Assembly (NCBI GenBank): GCA_022453515.1
Contig: JAJNNY010000007.1
Span: 434,001-498,000, forward strand
Source of the DNA: Astrocystis sublimbata
Taxonomy: Eukaryota; Ascomycota; Sordariomycetes; Xylariales; Xylariaceae
Direction of reading: 5' to 3'
Length of the DNA: 64,000 bases
Of the stretch, positions 35,771-46,903 are shown piece after piece (within the stretch, counting starts at the first letter, position 1; every line of letters begins with the position of its first letter). Both the position numbers and the translations under genes were made by a program. The notes under the pieces are model-generated. The model was not told the origin of the DNA, made no database searches, and was given only the letters and a program-made list of their open reading frames with translations.

Positions 35771-37079
35771 TGCGTTTGGTGCCGGAGAGGTCTGTGGGAG
35801 TTCATGACGAGATGAATAGAGCGTCGAGGCGCTCAGAGCAAGATTTTCTACATTGCATTGCATGATAGCTATTTGGGCATTGGCATTTGAGATTGGTTTT
35901 CTGTGGGCATCCCGTTCGGTGTTTGTTGGTGCATTCCTACTTCTAATGGACGGACTTTGACTATGGTCTATGGACAACGGCAACCCCAGCTTTCTGCGTC
36001 CTCGTCCTTCTCGAGTCACACCATAGAAAGAAAACTTTTGAAATTTTGAGGGTGGAAAAGCTTTTGCAGAGTGCCATGGTTGGCATGATTGGTTCTGCGG
36101 GGAAAACAAGGGATACAGGAAAACACAGAAAAGTTAGTTTAGACCGTGGATAAGATAGGATTCTGGTTGGCTGTGGGATTTTTACCAGCGACCTCTTTCC
36201 ACATAATACCCTTCCTTTTTCCTCCACCATGCTGGGTTTGATGGGGTCTTCGTTTGCGTTGGTATTCCCATTTAGCTTGGAGAGGGTTGGCCGTTGAACA
36301 AACGAGTTTCGGGATTCGCGAGAAGAACTTACAAGCGGCGGCGGTGGTGGCGGCGGTGGTAGATGTAGCTATGGCGGCCGACGATGTAATTGATAACGCT
36401 TAATTTGTTCCTGTCTGGGTTTGCTGAGATTCGCAACAGTGATACGCATGTCAGTAGGCTCTAGGTAGGCTGGACCTGAAACTTACCGAATCAGCTGATT
36501 AATGCTATCTGTGTTTCTGGTGCTCCTGGGCGAAATTTTGATTTGATGTGCCATGAGCCTGTATGATCAAGGTTGTTGGTAAGTGTTAAAAGTGAGGCTA
36601 TGTACAGTACCCACATAATACAATGTGTAGCCAACAGCTTAATTACAATACAAAGTATTCCCTCACCATGGTCCGTGTTCTTGGAAAAGGATTTAAAGCT
36701 ATGGATCTTGATAATAATATATCATGGGTGTTTTGTCGATGGCCTTTTGTTTTAATTGCAGAAATAAGCTGCCTACATGTAGGAAGTATGCATCGTTTAT
36801 TTTTCACGCTATATGCTAGGTTCTAAGTACCTACCTGTAGATACCTAGGTAGTACCTAAGGTAGTAGATACTATACCTAGAGTGGCTATATGTAGGTACC
36901 TCAGAGCCTTAGGCTTGATGAACCCCTAGGTAGGATGTACACTCCTGCCAACTCATCTGGCAATCAAAGATTCCAATGCTGCAAGTCCAATGACAACACC
37001 ACCTTTTCAGCGAATCTTCGCGCAGGGAAATGCTTCGCTCTGCTCAGTCTAAAGTTGTTTCGCCAATGCACCTGATGAG
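35771..37079. other. Spacer between the BTB-like and IMPACT-domain genes
   Basis: 3' region of the BTB-like gene and promoter of the next. A GGC/GGT-rich tract lies at about 36339-36361, and a dense TACCTAGGTA cluster at 36826-36942. Open frames are short and have no family likeness. Confidence 0.55.
36826..36942. repeat. Dense TACCTAGGTA motif cluster
   Basis: About 115 bp with at least seven copies or near-copies of TACCTA, CCTAGGTA, CCTAAGGTA and GTAGGTACC. Several are perfect short palindromes (ACCTAGGT). It lies about 140-250 bp before the IMPACT-domain gene. Confidence 0.65.
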
Positions 37080-38841
37080 ATGTCGGCCCAACAGGATCTC
37101 CAAGACCTCATTCGCCTAATGACGGTTGGGATGAAAGTTCCCATGAAAGACGCACTTCCGCGCATCAAAAGCCTGCAGACCAAGGATCTTCGGAGCATTC
37201 AGCAAATAGCCGAATGCTCACTTTCCGAGGTCCAGTCCGCCATATCCGATGCCAAGACCGCGAGGTCCCTACAGAATGCATGTAAAGCTCGGATGAAGAA
37301 TCCCACCGCGCCGGCGAAGAGGTTGGGCTCCGATCTTGCGGCAGATGCGAAGCGATCGAAGCTGTCCAGTGATGGCGGTCACCTCGGCGGGGCAGATCCC
37401 GTAGAGCCCGGGCAATATGAGGCGTCGTTTGAGCTCCCCGTCGAAACGGACGAGCAGGTCATTGCCGGCACCACATTGCTCACCAACAGGGCCCCTCTTG
37501 TCCTGGCCTTCGCTGTCGAGCTCTTACGGTTTACGATGCCAGAGCAACCTCCCTCAAGTCGCCTGAGCTTGGCCCAGGCTGTGGTCAGTGCCAATTCGAG
37601 AAGCAAGGCAGTCTCTATCGGCCTTGAGAAAGGGCTCAGTGCCGACGATGAGAGGTGGGGTCATGGCCAGCCGAGGGTTAGAGTCATGGGTAGGGAAGTC
37701 ACAGTTCTGAAGAGAGGTGGCTATCAGTGGAAGGGGGATGAGGAAATTGGGCAGGCCGGCAGTTTCTCTTCTACCATCAAGGCGGAATCAATTCCCGCAG
37801 TTGGCATGAGCTCAAATGGCCAAGATCACGGGTCTGGCAGCAATATGGCTGACAACGCAGCCACATCATGGTCCACTAGCTCGCCAGTCTCTTTGAAGCA
37901 GTCGACGTTCATTGTGCGGGCTACCTCGCTCACGGAACCTTCGAAGCGACAGTCGGCCATGCAGTCGCTTTTTGCAGCCATACCATCACTACAGTCCGCA
38001 ACCCACAATGCGTGGGCCTATCGGGTGAAAGTCCCTACGAAACTATTCAATGCAACTACGATTCGAGAAGAAGCTTTCGACGACGGCGAGAGCGGATGTG
38101 GATCCTTCTTGCTGAAAAACATGCAAGAAATGAACGCCGTCGACACTCTCGTTGTGATGACACGGTGGTATGGGGGAATCATGCTTGGCCCGGACCGCTG
38201 GCGAATCATGCGTAATTGTCTTCGAGAGTCGGTCGCCCTGCAATCCATCTGTTACAAATTGCGAGATGTTGACGCTGATCTTGGAATCTTACAGTGCTCT
38301 CTCGGAACGTCTTCGTATCACGGGAGATCAGGCTACACTAGGAGGGGAGGCTGTTTGGGGATTAGATCTTGAAGCTATGAAGAATAAAGCCAGCCCAGCT
38401 GGATCTGGCTCGAGTCGGTCATATGAGGCTGGTGTTGTGGGTATGCCTATTCACCGACCAGAGGCCGCAAAGTCATATATATTCAAAAGCTTTGCCGTCC
38501 GAGTCGATACACAGGTAAAGGGAAACGAGAGCGAAAGCGTCAGTGGAGGAGGTGAACAATCTAGTCCACCAATTTCTACCGCTACCAAAGCAACCCCAAA
38601 AAGGAAGACAGCAAAAGCCTTGGATCTCGAGAAGGAAGAGAATTTGGCCAGACTTCTTGGTGCTATTCGCATTCTGTACGAAAGTTGGGCAGGCCACCTG
38701 AGTGCCGCTGATCTTGATCGACGGGCTTGGAATTGGTATGTGGCTGTTCGACCCGAGGTCGAGGGAGGCCCGTCCGGCTGGGGTGCCAAAGGGCAACTTC
38801 TGCTATCAGACATCCTTGCACTGAAGAGGAAAGATGATTGA
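37080..38841 (+). CDS. IMPACT/UPF0029-domain protein
   Basis: The IMPACT (YIH1) fold binds GCN1 in known members and tempers GCN2 signalling; here the RWD domain of YIH1 is absent, so the role is uncertain. Exons are 37080-38227 and 38295-38841, for 564 residues. The 67-nt intron has a weak donor, GTCGGT, and a good CTTACAG acceptor. It joins NCLR to DALSERLRITG; without it the frame ends at 38372. The N-terminal 80 residues look helical (MTVGMKVPMKDALPRIKSLQ). The middle has the IMPACT-type core: STFIVRATSL, then AWAYRV, then the acidic DDGESGCGSFLL and VVMTRWYGGIMLGPDRWRIM. The C-terminus has a Lys-rich linker and a conserved-looking helical end (LARLLGAIRILYESWAGHLS). No targeting signal. 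Homologues of this layout occur in Pezizomycotina, to my knowledge without a fixed function. Confidence 0.87.
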
Positions 38842-39264
38842 TTTGGGCAAGCTTCCTACATCGTCAGCAATGGACGGTAGCTCCCCCAATCAAGTTTGTA
38901 ATGATCGATCATGTAGTCGCTTCATGTAAGTCAAAGCCTTTTCATTACTTTTTTGGAATACGTACTCATTTATACAATTGTAGTGATTAGGCATGACAAC
39001 AACTCTTCAAGTGTATTATACAGTCATCATGTGCCTTCGCTACACAGTGATATTCAATGTCATCTACTCGGAGGCTTGGGGACAGTATTTACAAAAGACA
39101 ATTTCATGGCATCGGCTGTGACTCGACACAGGCTCTACATTGATGCTGTTGGAAAACACATCATCGGCGCTCTTGCACCATGTAGATGGGGGCTATTCTG
39201 ACCCCTGCGGCCGTTCACCACAAGGTCTTAGACCTTTGCACTGTTAGCTTTCGCACGTGGGCAT
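38842..39264. other. Short spacer
   Basis: Downstream of the IMPACT-domain gene. I see no coding signal. A TAG in frame at 39229-39231 bounds the candidate small gene that follows. Confidence 0.55.
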
Positions 39265-39625
39265 ATGTACCAGGAATCAGATAGTGTTGGCCAAGCATAT
39301 AGCGAAAGCACTGAAGCGAGTAAGTCGGTATTGTTACTATGATCGCATCGATTGACTTCTAACATTGGCAGTGTCTCCTGCAGTTAGATTCTCCAGACAT
39401 ATGAGGCACGATGGTCAAATATTCAGCCGTCCCCAAATAGAGACAGTCGACCGTCTTCATACACGATTGATCGAGCTATCTATTTGCAAACATGGCATTC
39501 TAGCGCCTGGAAAGATTGGTCACTGGGATTTCCATACCGGAGGAGTTTCGCTGATAGGGCTGCTACCAACCTCATGGAACCAAATGATGGCACACGCCAA
39601 GGATCCCCAAAGGAAGCTACTGTAG
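39265..39625 (+). CDS. Probable small spliced gene, 102 residues, unknown function
   Basis: Not visible as one frame. Exon 1 (39265-39319) starts with ATG and reads MYQESDSVGQAYSESTEA. A 52-nt intron follows with a strong GTAAGT donor, a TGACTTCTAAC branch region and a GGCAG acceptor. Exon 2 (39372-39625) continues in phase and ends with TAG. The 102-residue product has no signal peptide or membrane helix, a His/Arg-containing middle (FSRHMRHDGQ) and no motif I know. It lies between the IMPACT-domain gene and the MDR oxidoreductase, same strand. The coincidence of donor, branch, acceptor and phase is the only support. It could also be a spliced noncoding transcript, or the remnant of a longer gene. 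Confidence 0.4.
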
Positions 39626-40147
39626 ATGTACCTAAATAAGCTCATCGCCAAGGACGGTTGGGCAGATGTATTAATTGAGCCGACTACATATTAGCGTGGA
39701 GCTAGTGAAGCCAACTGCGGAGTGAGGTTGCTCCGACGGTGGAAGAATGCTGTAGGCTGCATAACCTGCATGCCTGTCTTTTCCATGCTTCCTCCCACAC
39801 ACGTCCTACAATCTCAACAATACTAGCCTCTATCTTAGGCAAGACTTTGTGGGAATCTCAACGTTGCTCCGTGCTGCCGGGTCGACATGGAATCGAGACA
39901 ACTAGTCTGGCCGGCTGTCAATCGCCCAAAGCTAAGGACACACGATCAGTGAACGAGTGCGAGGTCAGTCGCAATGACATACAGCTTTGCAACTGTATAA
40001 GAAGCTTTCAGAATGCCTCAACTCAATGGTAAGATAAGTCGCTACACAATCATTCAAGAACGAAACATACAGGCCTCTTTCTGTCTAAGAGCTCATTGAT
40101 ACCATACTCTTCGAAGCCCCTGTTCATCTACATTACCCCTAACCAAG
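39626..40147. other. Promoter region of the MDR oxidoreductase
   Basis: No coding signal. Contains a TGTATAAGAAG stretch (39995-40005), a TATA-like element about 150 bp before the ATG at 40148. Confidence 0.5.
39996..40002 (+). promoter_or_regulatory. TATA-like element of the MDR oxidoreductase
   Basis: GTATAAG-type sequence about 150 bp before the start codon. A single weak match. Confidence 0.35.
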
Positions 40148-41164
40148 ATGTCCATCACCATCCGCAAAGTAGTCATCTCCGAGTTTGGCGACGTCTCCAA
40201 AGTCGCCGTCGAACAAGCCACCATCGACCCACCAAAGGCAGGCGAGGTCCAGGTGGCTCCCGTGTACTCCGGCTTCTCGGGCGCCGACATCAACATGCGC
40301 CGAGGCATGTACCCGTTGCAGCGGAAAGCCCCACTCACGCCGGGCTATTGTCTCGCGGGCCGGGCGAAGACGGACGGGAACCACGTCAAGATCGGGGATC
40401 TGGTCGCCTGCATGACCGTCTACGACGCCGAGGCCGATCTTCTCAATATCCCCGAGAAGTATCTCATCCGCGTTCCCGAAGGCGTCACCCCGGAAGCCGC
40501 TACGGCCATCGTCCTGGACTGGGCGACAGCATACGGCATGGTGGAGAGGGCCAAGGTGGCCAAGGGCCAGCGCGTCTTCATCCACGGGCTCAGCGGCGCC
40601 GTCGGCTACGCGACGATGAAGCTGTGTCAGTTACGGGGAGCCGCTATCTACGGCACTGCGTCAGAGAGGAACCATCAGGTCCTGCGAGAGCAAGAGGCCA
40701 TGCCCTTCGTCTACACCAACAAGGACTGGATCAAGACGATGCAAGACCTCGGAGGCGCGCATGCCGTCTTCGACCCCCTCGGCGACGACAGCTGGGAGGA
40801 GTCGTACTCGATCCTACCGCCGTGCAGCACCGGCAAGGAACAGGGTCTTCTCGTCGCCTTTGGCCAGAACCAGTCGGCGCTGACGGACTCGCAGCCCTCG
40901 GGCGGTGCGCTGATACCCGTGACTAAGCTATTGCTGAAGAATGCCAAGATATTCTCCAACAGGAGTACGACTTTTTACTACATTTTCCGCGACCAGACGT
41001 CGTTTGTGCCGACCGTCAATACTCTTTTCAACATGGTGAGGGATGGTAAAATAAATGTTGTTATCAAGAATACTTGGGACATGGATGATATCAAGACGGC
41101 GCATCAGAGTTGGGCGTCAAGTTCCGGCATCGGGTCGAATCTGATTCGGATCAGCAAGACGTGA
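40148..41164 (+). CDS. MDR-family NAD(P)H oxidoreductase (quinone-oxidoreductase/zinc-ADH-like)
   Basis: Medium-chain dehydrogenase/reductase, 338 residues, no intron. The N-terminal GroES-like domain (about 1-120) includes VQVAPVYSGFSGADINMRRG and GYCLAGRAK. The nucleotide-binding Rossmann domain starts at about residue 138 with VFIHGLSGAVGYATMKLC, a quinone-oxidoreductase-like variant of the glycine motif that favours NADPH. Residues that bind catalytic or structural zinc in true alcohol dehydrogenases (GHE and the four-Cys lobe) are absent, so it is probably a zinc-independent reductase of enones or quinones. The C-terminus reads MVRDGKINVVI and then SSGIGSNLIRISKT. It is cytosolic by lack of signals. 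Codons look more GC-rich at third positions than the spacers. No pathway neighbour. Substrate unknown. Confidence 0.9.
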   Translation: MSITIRKVVISEFGDVSKVAVEQATIDPPKAGEVQVAPVYSGFSGADINMRRGMYPLQRKAPLTPGYCLAGRAKTDGNHVKIGDLVACMTVYDAEADLLNIPEKYLIRVPEGVTPEAATAIVLDWATAYGMVERAKVAKGQRVFIHGLSGAVGYATMKLCQLRGAAIYGTASERNHQVLREQEAMPFVYTNKDWIKTMQDLGGAHAVFDPLGDDSWEESYSILPPCSTGKEQGLLVAFGQNQSALTDSQPSGGALIPVTKLLLKNAKIFSNRSTTFYYIFRDQTSFVPTVNTLFNMVRDGKINVVIKNTWDMDDIKTAHQSWASSSGIGSNLIRISKT

Positions 41165-41734
41165 GAAACGGTGGAATCAAGCATCCTCGCCGTTTCTTCG
41201 ATATATAATAGACACCTGTATATATTTTTTCTTTTGTCATTGATACCGTTGCCAATAGTGCACCATAGACTTTAAACATGTCAATCCAATTGCACAACGC
41301 CAGAGATTCTAGCATTTCCACTTTATACTTACTACACCTTACCACGTCAAGACCAATAACAAAACATTAAACAAAGTAACAAGCCTTGTCTTACATCCTA
41401 CTATCGATACGTCAACTTCGTATTTATTCTACCAACCACCGAAGGACAAACAACCTACAGTTCCTAGGTAGTTCTAAGCAACAATGCATCACCTGACCAT
41501 TCAACCAATAATGCTGTTACCTACCAAGTACCTACTCAGCCTAGGTACCTAAGGTACCTCTGGTCTTGACTACTGCGATTCTTATGCTGTATGTATACAT
41601 AAATCATGGTTATATCCCTCTATGCTATGCTAATGCAAGACTTCTCCGTCTCATCCCAAGTGCCATCAATATCCATACTCCAACAGCCAGGTCCATGCAG
41701 TCGCTCGCTAAAAAGAAGCAGCAAGCCAATCAGT
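41165..41734. other. Convergent spacer between the MDR gene and Dna2
   Basis: Between two 3' ends. Contains TACCTAGGTA motifs at about 41464 and 41519-41560. No coding signal seen. Confidence 0.6.
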
Positions 41735-44700
41735 TTAATATACCCCTCCCATCATCTCGTTCAAGATATCCCTTGAGACGGGATTGTTTTTCAAGAGCGC
41801 TCTGCCAGTGATATTGCCCCTCTTGGGCCCCAAGCTATCCGGCCTTTGATTTTCCTTCCCAGCAGGAGAAGCAGAGATATTGCCAGACGCTCTATTCACA
41901 CCTCCCTTGAGCACCCTCGCCGTCTTGGGCTTCAAGGGGCTTTTCCTCGGACCTCTCTTCGTCGGCGAAGCGCCCAAGCTCCCCTCTGGTGCTGTGAATT
42001 GCGTGGCCTTGTCTTCGAAGAAATGCGCCTCGAGTGCGTCACGGGGTAAATCATACACCCAATCGCGCTCTTCCATAAGCCTGACGAACCGGCTCAGCAT
42101 TTCCATCTCACCGCTCCCCTTCAACGTATCGCGGCTTCCGATAACAAGCAACTTCGTCTTGGCGCGTGTGAACGCGACGTTGATGCGGCGCCAGTCCTTC
42201 AATAAGTCACCAATGTTACATCCCTCATTGCTGCGCACGAGACTCAGAATGACAACTTCCTTGTCACGGCCTTGGAATCTATCGGCCGTGTGCAGCTCGA
42301 TGCTGTTTCCAAAGCCACGCAGACCGTGCTTGAGGAGGGACAGCTGCGAGCGATAGTGCGTCATCACGCCGATCTCGGTAGCCGGCACACCGACCGAGAT
42401 GAGGGCGTCGACAAGCTGCACTGCAATACGGGCTTCAGTCGGGTTGACGATGCGGCTGCCCTTGGCTTCTTCCCGGGGAGCAGGGAGATAATCCGTGTTT
42501 ACGAAGCGGACACGCGCTTCGGGATCGAGGAGGTTGCGCAGCCAGCAGTAGTCACTGTCCAAGTTGGGACAGAATGATCTTGGCGTCCCGGCTCGCATGA
42601 TGGTGTTGGCGTCGAAGTGTTTTAGTCGCAGGTGACTTATGTTGGGGATGTCCAATTTCTGGTTCCGTAGCGCTTCCGTGCCACACTTCAGTCGGCCTTC
42701 GTAGATAAGGGTGTTGCTGAGTGTCATGACGTCTTCGCACATGCGGTATTGATGCTCGAGGTTGACGACGGAATCGGGGTGTGTATCCGAAAGTAGTTTG
42801 AAGAGACTTATATCTAGGCCTCCAGCCCGGGCCTCCTCATTTTGGACGAGTGGGGGAAGTTGATTATGATCTCCCACTAATACGAAAGTATGCGCCAGCC
42901 GTATTGGCCCCAGACAAATTGGCAGGGTGATTTGCGATGCTTCATCTACGATGCAGTAGTCAAAGGTACGTTCTGCGAAGACAGGATGACTGACTCCTAG
43001 ACAAGTGGTCGCCACAACAGGGGTGTCATGCCACGCATGCCGGATGTCTTCGAAACTATTCATTGGCTGGTTGGCTAGGATGGCAAAGTCCTGGACCTCG
43101 GGATGGACTTTCGCTGGGGCTCCTAGTCGAAGAATAGGATACTGGTCCGTCTTCAACTTCAATAAGATGTTGTCCACGGCAGAGTGAGTGTATGAAGTCA
43201 GAAGCACGCTCTTCCCTTGATCAACAAGCGCGCGGATAATGTGGGCAATCGTCGTCGTCTTGCCAGTTCCGGGCATACCGAGGACTAGAGCATAGTCCTG
43301 GGCGCTCATGACTTTCTGAATAGCTCGTCTTTGGTCGATGTTAAGACTGTCCTGTCCGGCAATCGAGTATTGTGTTGTGGTTACTTTGAATCGAGGTGGA
43401 ACAAGATCAACCACTAGCTGCCTGACCTCTTTTGACCCAAACACACCTTCGGCCATAACCTGAACCAAATTGTTTCGTACAGTGGCCATGCCATTGCTGA
43501 ACTCGTCCTTGTCTAAACGGTATCTCACAGGAGGCTCTTTGATCTTGCCCTGCCACCTGTCTGATGCTACACCCTCGGGTACAACTTCCATGATGCTGGC
43601 GAACGTCTGGTTATTGTTTTCATCGAATCCAGGACGTCGGATGCGCGCATTGTGAAGCCGGCGGTCAACGGCAACAGATATCCTCTGCTTTCGTACAGAG
43701 GTAACAAAGCCGAGCGCGAGGGCGAAATGGCCTGTTTCATCGGAAACCACAATCGGCTCTCCCAATGCCAGCTGAGAGTCGAGGAAGGAGAAACCAGCGC
43801 CGCAGTTCTCCTTGACAAAACTATAACGATAACGATTGATCTTCGGACTGTCGAGTTCTTCGAATGCGGAACCCTCTTCGATCACGACGTTGGAAAAGCA
43901 ACGCCCAACTTTCTCGCGTTCCGTACTGGTCATGGTCCACAACTCTCGTCGTAGTTTCTGGCTTTCTTTTTCTTCCCTTGTGAGTAAATCTTCCCACTTC
44001 AAGAAGAACTCTTGGTGTGTTGGGGTTAGGTGTTTGACCACTTCGTCAAATTTTCCTTTAACACCGCTCGTTTCGGTGTCGCCGTCATCAGCGAGCTTGT
44101 GGTAAATGAAACATGGCACTTTCGCATAACAGTTGCCACATGTATTTGCACTCTTCTTCATGGGCGGAAGCTGTACACTTCTTTCTCTCACATAGCACGC
44201 CAACTGATTGCGTTGCATAACCATGTGACGAAGCTCGTTGCGTATCGTAGGAATTCGGTATGTCTTCGAGGTCTCCATATAATACAAGACCCCGTAGGCA
44301 ATCTCGATATCGTACCGATCTGTTAACAGGAGGTTATATAGTGCCGTCTGGGCCATATGATTTGGTGTCGCATTTTTGCCTGTTTTCACCTCGAAGGGTA
44401 CGGTGAGAGTTTGTCTTTGCGAGCCCTCTCTCATAGTGACCTGAACCGTCGCATCGATATTACCCTTGAGCCCATACATCGGCGACCATACGTGCTCTTC
44501 AACATCAAGCAATTTGGTGACACTCATGTTCGCCTTGTCTCCATTCCGACCATGAACTATAGCATCAGGCTGTCGAGAGATTAGCGGTGAGCGGTGAATA
44601 GTTAGCTAGAGCATCGAAGGGTAGCGAAATATTTACCTTTGGGAACGCCGAAACAAACGATTTAGCCCAAGCTCTGAGCTCAGGCATCTTCGACTTGAGA

Positions 44701-46903
44701 TGGTTCTGAGCGTCATCGATTGCGACTTTGATTATATACAGATCTTCCACATGCTTTTCGGTGATCTTGCAGATGACTGTGTCTAGGAATTCAGGGGCCC
44801 AATTGTTCGCCATCAACGCTTCTTGGAAGATCTCGTGGAGGAGAGTGCCATACACAAGAGGTGGCGTCTTCTGGCTGGTTGCTTTGACCCGATCTTGGAG
44901 GACTGACCTCCGCATGCATGTAAAACTATCCGCAACGACCGTTGCAGATATCAGCTGGTCAGGATGAAGGATCAAGATGTTTTGGGAATTGTCAATGATG
45001 CATTGCCCTGATGCTTGGAAATCACCAATGATGTGGACATATGACTTTGGGCTCGCTGGTGTCTCTAACCAGTCTCCTCGAAGGTGTACCGTCCTGACAG
45101 TCTTTTGTCGGTCAAGCTCGACCAACAAGATCTGGAACAGTTAGCAGTGAACGAGTAATAGATCAAATAGTGCTTACCTTTTCTGGCAATTCTCTCCCAC
45201 GATCATCCATGTACGTGCTCTCCAAGACTTGAGTCACCAGGTAACGCTGAATCGTCTTGGGTTTTTGAGATGGCTACATGGTGTGTTAGCGAGCAGCTAA
45301 TGAAGCGAGGAGGCCGCGACTTACATACAGACGGTATTGATCCATTGGGCTGCTTAGTTGACTGCGTGGCAGCTATCTCGGCGGCTTCGAAGTCGAAGTC
45401 TCCACCAAAGTCGTCCCCGTACATGTCCTCCGTTGGCTCGTCTGGGACGGTGTTTTTGGCAAAGGTGTTGCCGGGAACACAGCTATGAGACGTGGTGGTA
45501 GGTTGACCGTTTTCACACGCGGATTCGATCTGCGATAACAACTCTCCCGCATCGGCAAATATATCATCATCCAAGTCGGCGAATTCGTCTAGCATTGTAT
45601 TACCACCTGCGGTGCTCGGATTTGACGTCGTCGCTTGTTTGAAGGCACATTCCTGTGATGGTGGAAGCGTTGCTGGGGAGGTTTGCGCTAGTGGAGGATT
45701 AACGTCGACATCTAAGCTCATTAGTGTGTCATCGTCGAAGTCGTCATCCCCGTAATCTGAAGAGTTATCGTCGGCACCGGTCCCCTTCGACACGTCAACA
45801 GCTCCTGGACGTTGGTCAAATGTAGACTTCGAGGGAGACAATCGCTGCCTTGGAGATCCAGAAAGATGATGCGCAGGGTTGGTCAGCGTCTTCTGGGGCG
45901 ACGGCGATCTCAGGACGTCCAGTCGTGTCTGAGCAGCCTTGGATCGATTCAGCTCGCCGGTCACACTTTCTAACAAGGCATTGACCATGGAAGATTTGGA
46001 ATTGTGACTTGGACCCCCTTGGACGACAACACTCGGGGCAGGCGCCGCTTCGGACCTTTCGACGCGTCGACGCTTCGGCCATATCGTGCCGCAGCTGATG
46101 GCCCTCCGTAAACCCGCCTCGCCACGACCCAGGCCCCCTGACTTCGGCTGCGGGGACGACGAGACCATGAAGCTCGCGAGGGTCGGATTAGCTGCTCCGA
46201 GGGGCGTGGTTGCTGCAGAGCCGCTTAGGGAGAAGCGATCCCAGAGTTCAATGGAGGGGTCTGCACGAGGCGATTGGAGAGCAGACGCGTTGCTGACACC
46301 CAGGCGGGGTATCATAGACTTGGAGCAAGCCGCGGCGGGCGACGACACCGGCGAGGAGCTACGGGCCCTCTTGGACCCCCGTTTCCGTGGCATGGGTGAC
46401 ACGCCGTACGCGGGTTTGTGTCTCGTGTCCCATTCGATCTTCTCTTGTGGACTGCCATCGTGGTTGTCTTCCTTGACATCAGGGTCGCCGATCAAGTCTT
46501 GCCAGGCAAGACGACACACGGGCGTGCTCACATGCAAGGTGGGCTCGGGTAAGGATGGCAGGTTGGGGGCCAGAGAGGACACACCGACATCGTGCTCGAC
46601 CGGCCGGTCGTTCTCGTCGACTACTGCTTGTTTGACGGGTTCCGTAGCCTCGCTGCCATTGGTAGGGGGGCAGAAGTTGAAGGCATTCAATTTGTGTTTG
46701 GTGGCATCGGCAACACGTTCAAGGGGTCTGGAGGGGGTGTTCTGTTCACTGACGCCAGAGTGGGTTTTGGATTTGTGCCAGCGTTGACGAGTCTGCATCT
46801 ATGACATTAGTCACACACAACCCGAAGTAACAATGCGAGTCGGGAAAAGATGCCGTACCTTGAGAGAGCCATTCTGTTCGGAGAAGGACTTTTGGAGGGG
46901 CAT
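41735..46903 (-). CDS. dna2: DNA replication helicase/nuclease Dna2
   Basis: Dna2 trims long Okazaki flaps and resects DNA ends. Five exons are inferred: 46903-46859, 46798-45329, 45273-45178, 45131-44637 and 44569-41735, for 1646 residues. Introns are 60, 55, 46 and 67 nt. Exon 1 codes only 15 residues (MPLQKSFSEQNGSLK). The first 500 residues are disordered, Ser/Pro-rich and end acidic. The RecB-like nuclease has D741 (LKGNIDATV) and E762-V-K764. The Fe-S cluster cysteines are C609 in SFTCMRR, then C846, C849 and C855. The SF1 helicase has Walker A GMPGTGKTTT (about 1134), VDEASQ (about 1244), GDHNQLPP, QGRDKEVVILSLVRSN (about 1469) and VAFTRAKTKL. A basic tail follows the helicase. Nuclear. 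The start is chosen because exon 1 is spliced in phase and gives an N-terminus like other fungal Dna2 proteins. Divergent from the next gene by 874 bp. Confidence 0.96.

Noticed and set aside
35711..36230. Minus-strand frames of 132 and 89 codons after the long BTB-like gene
   Set aside because: They overlap the 3' end of that gene, have no recognised domain and no splice support.
37080..38372. IMPACT-domain gene as a truncated or frameshifted pseudogene
   Set aside because: A 67-nt intron with a good acceptor restores the family sequence and the full-length frame.
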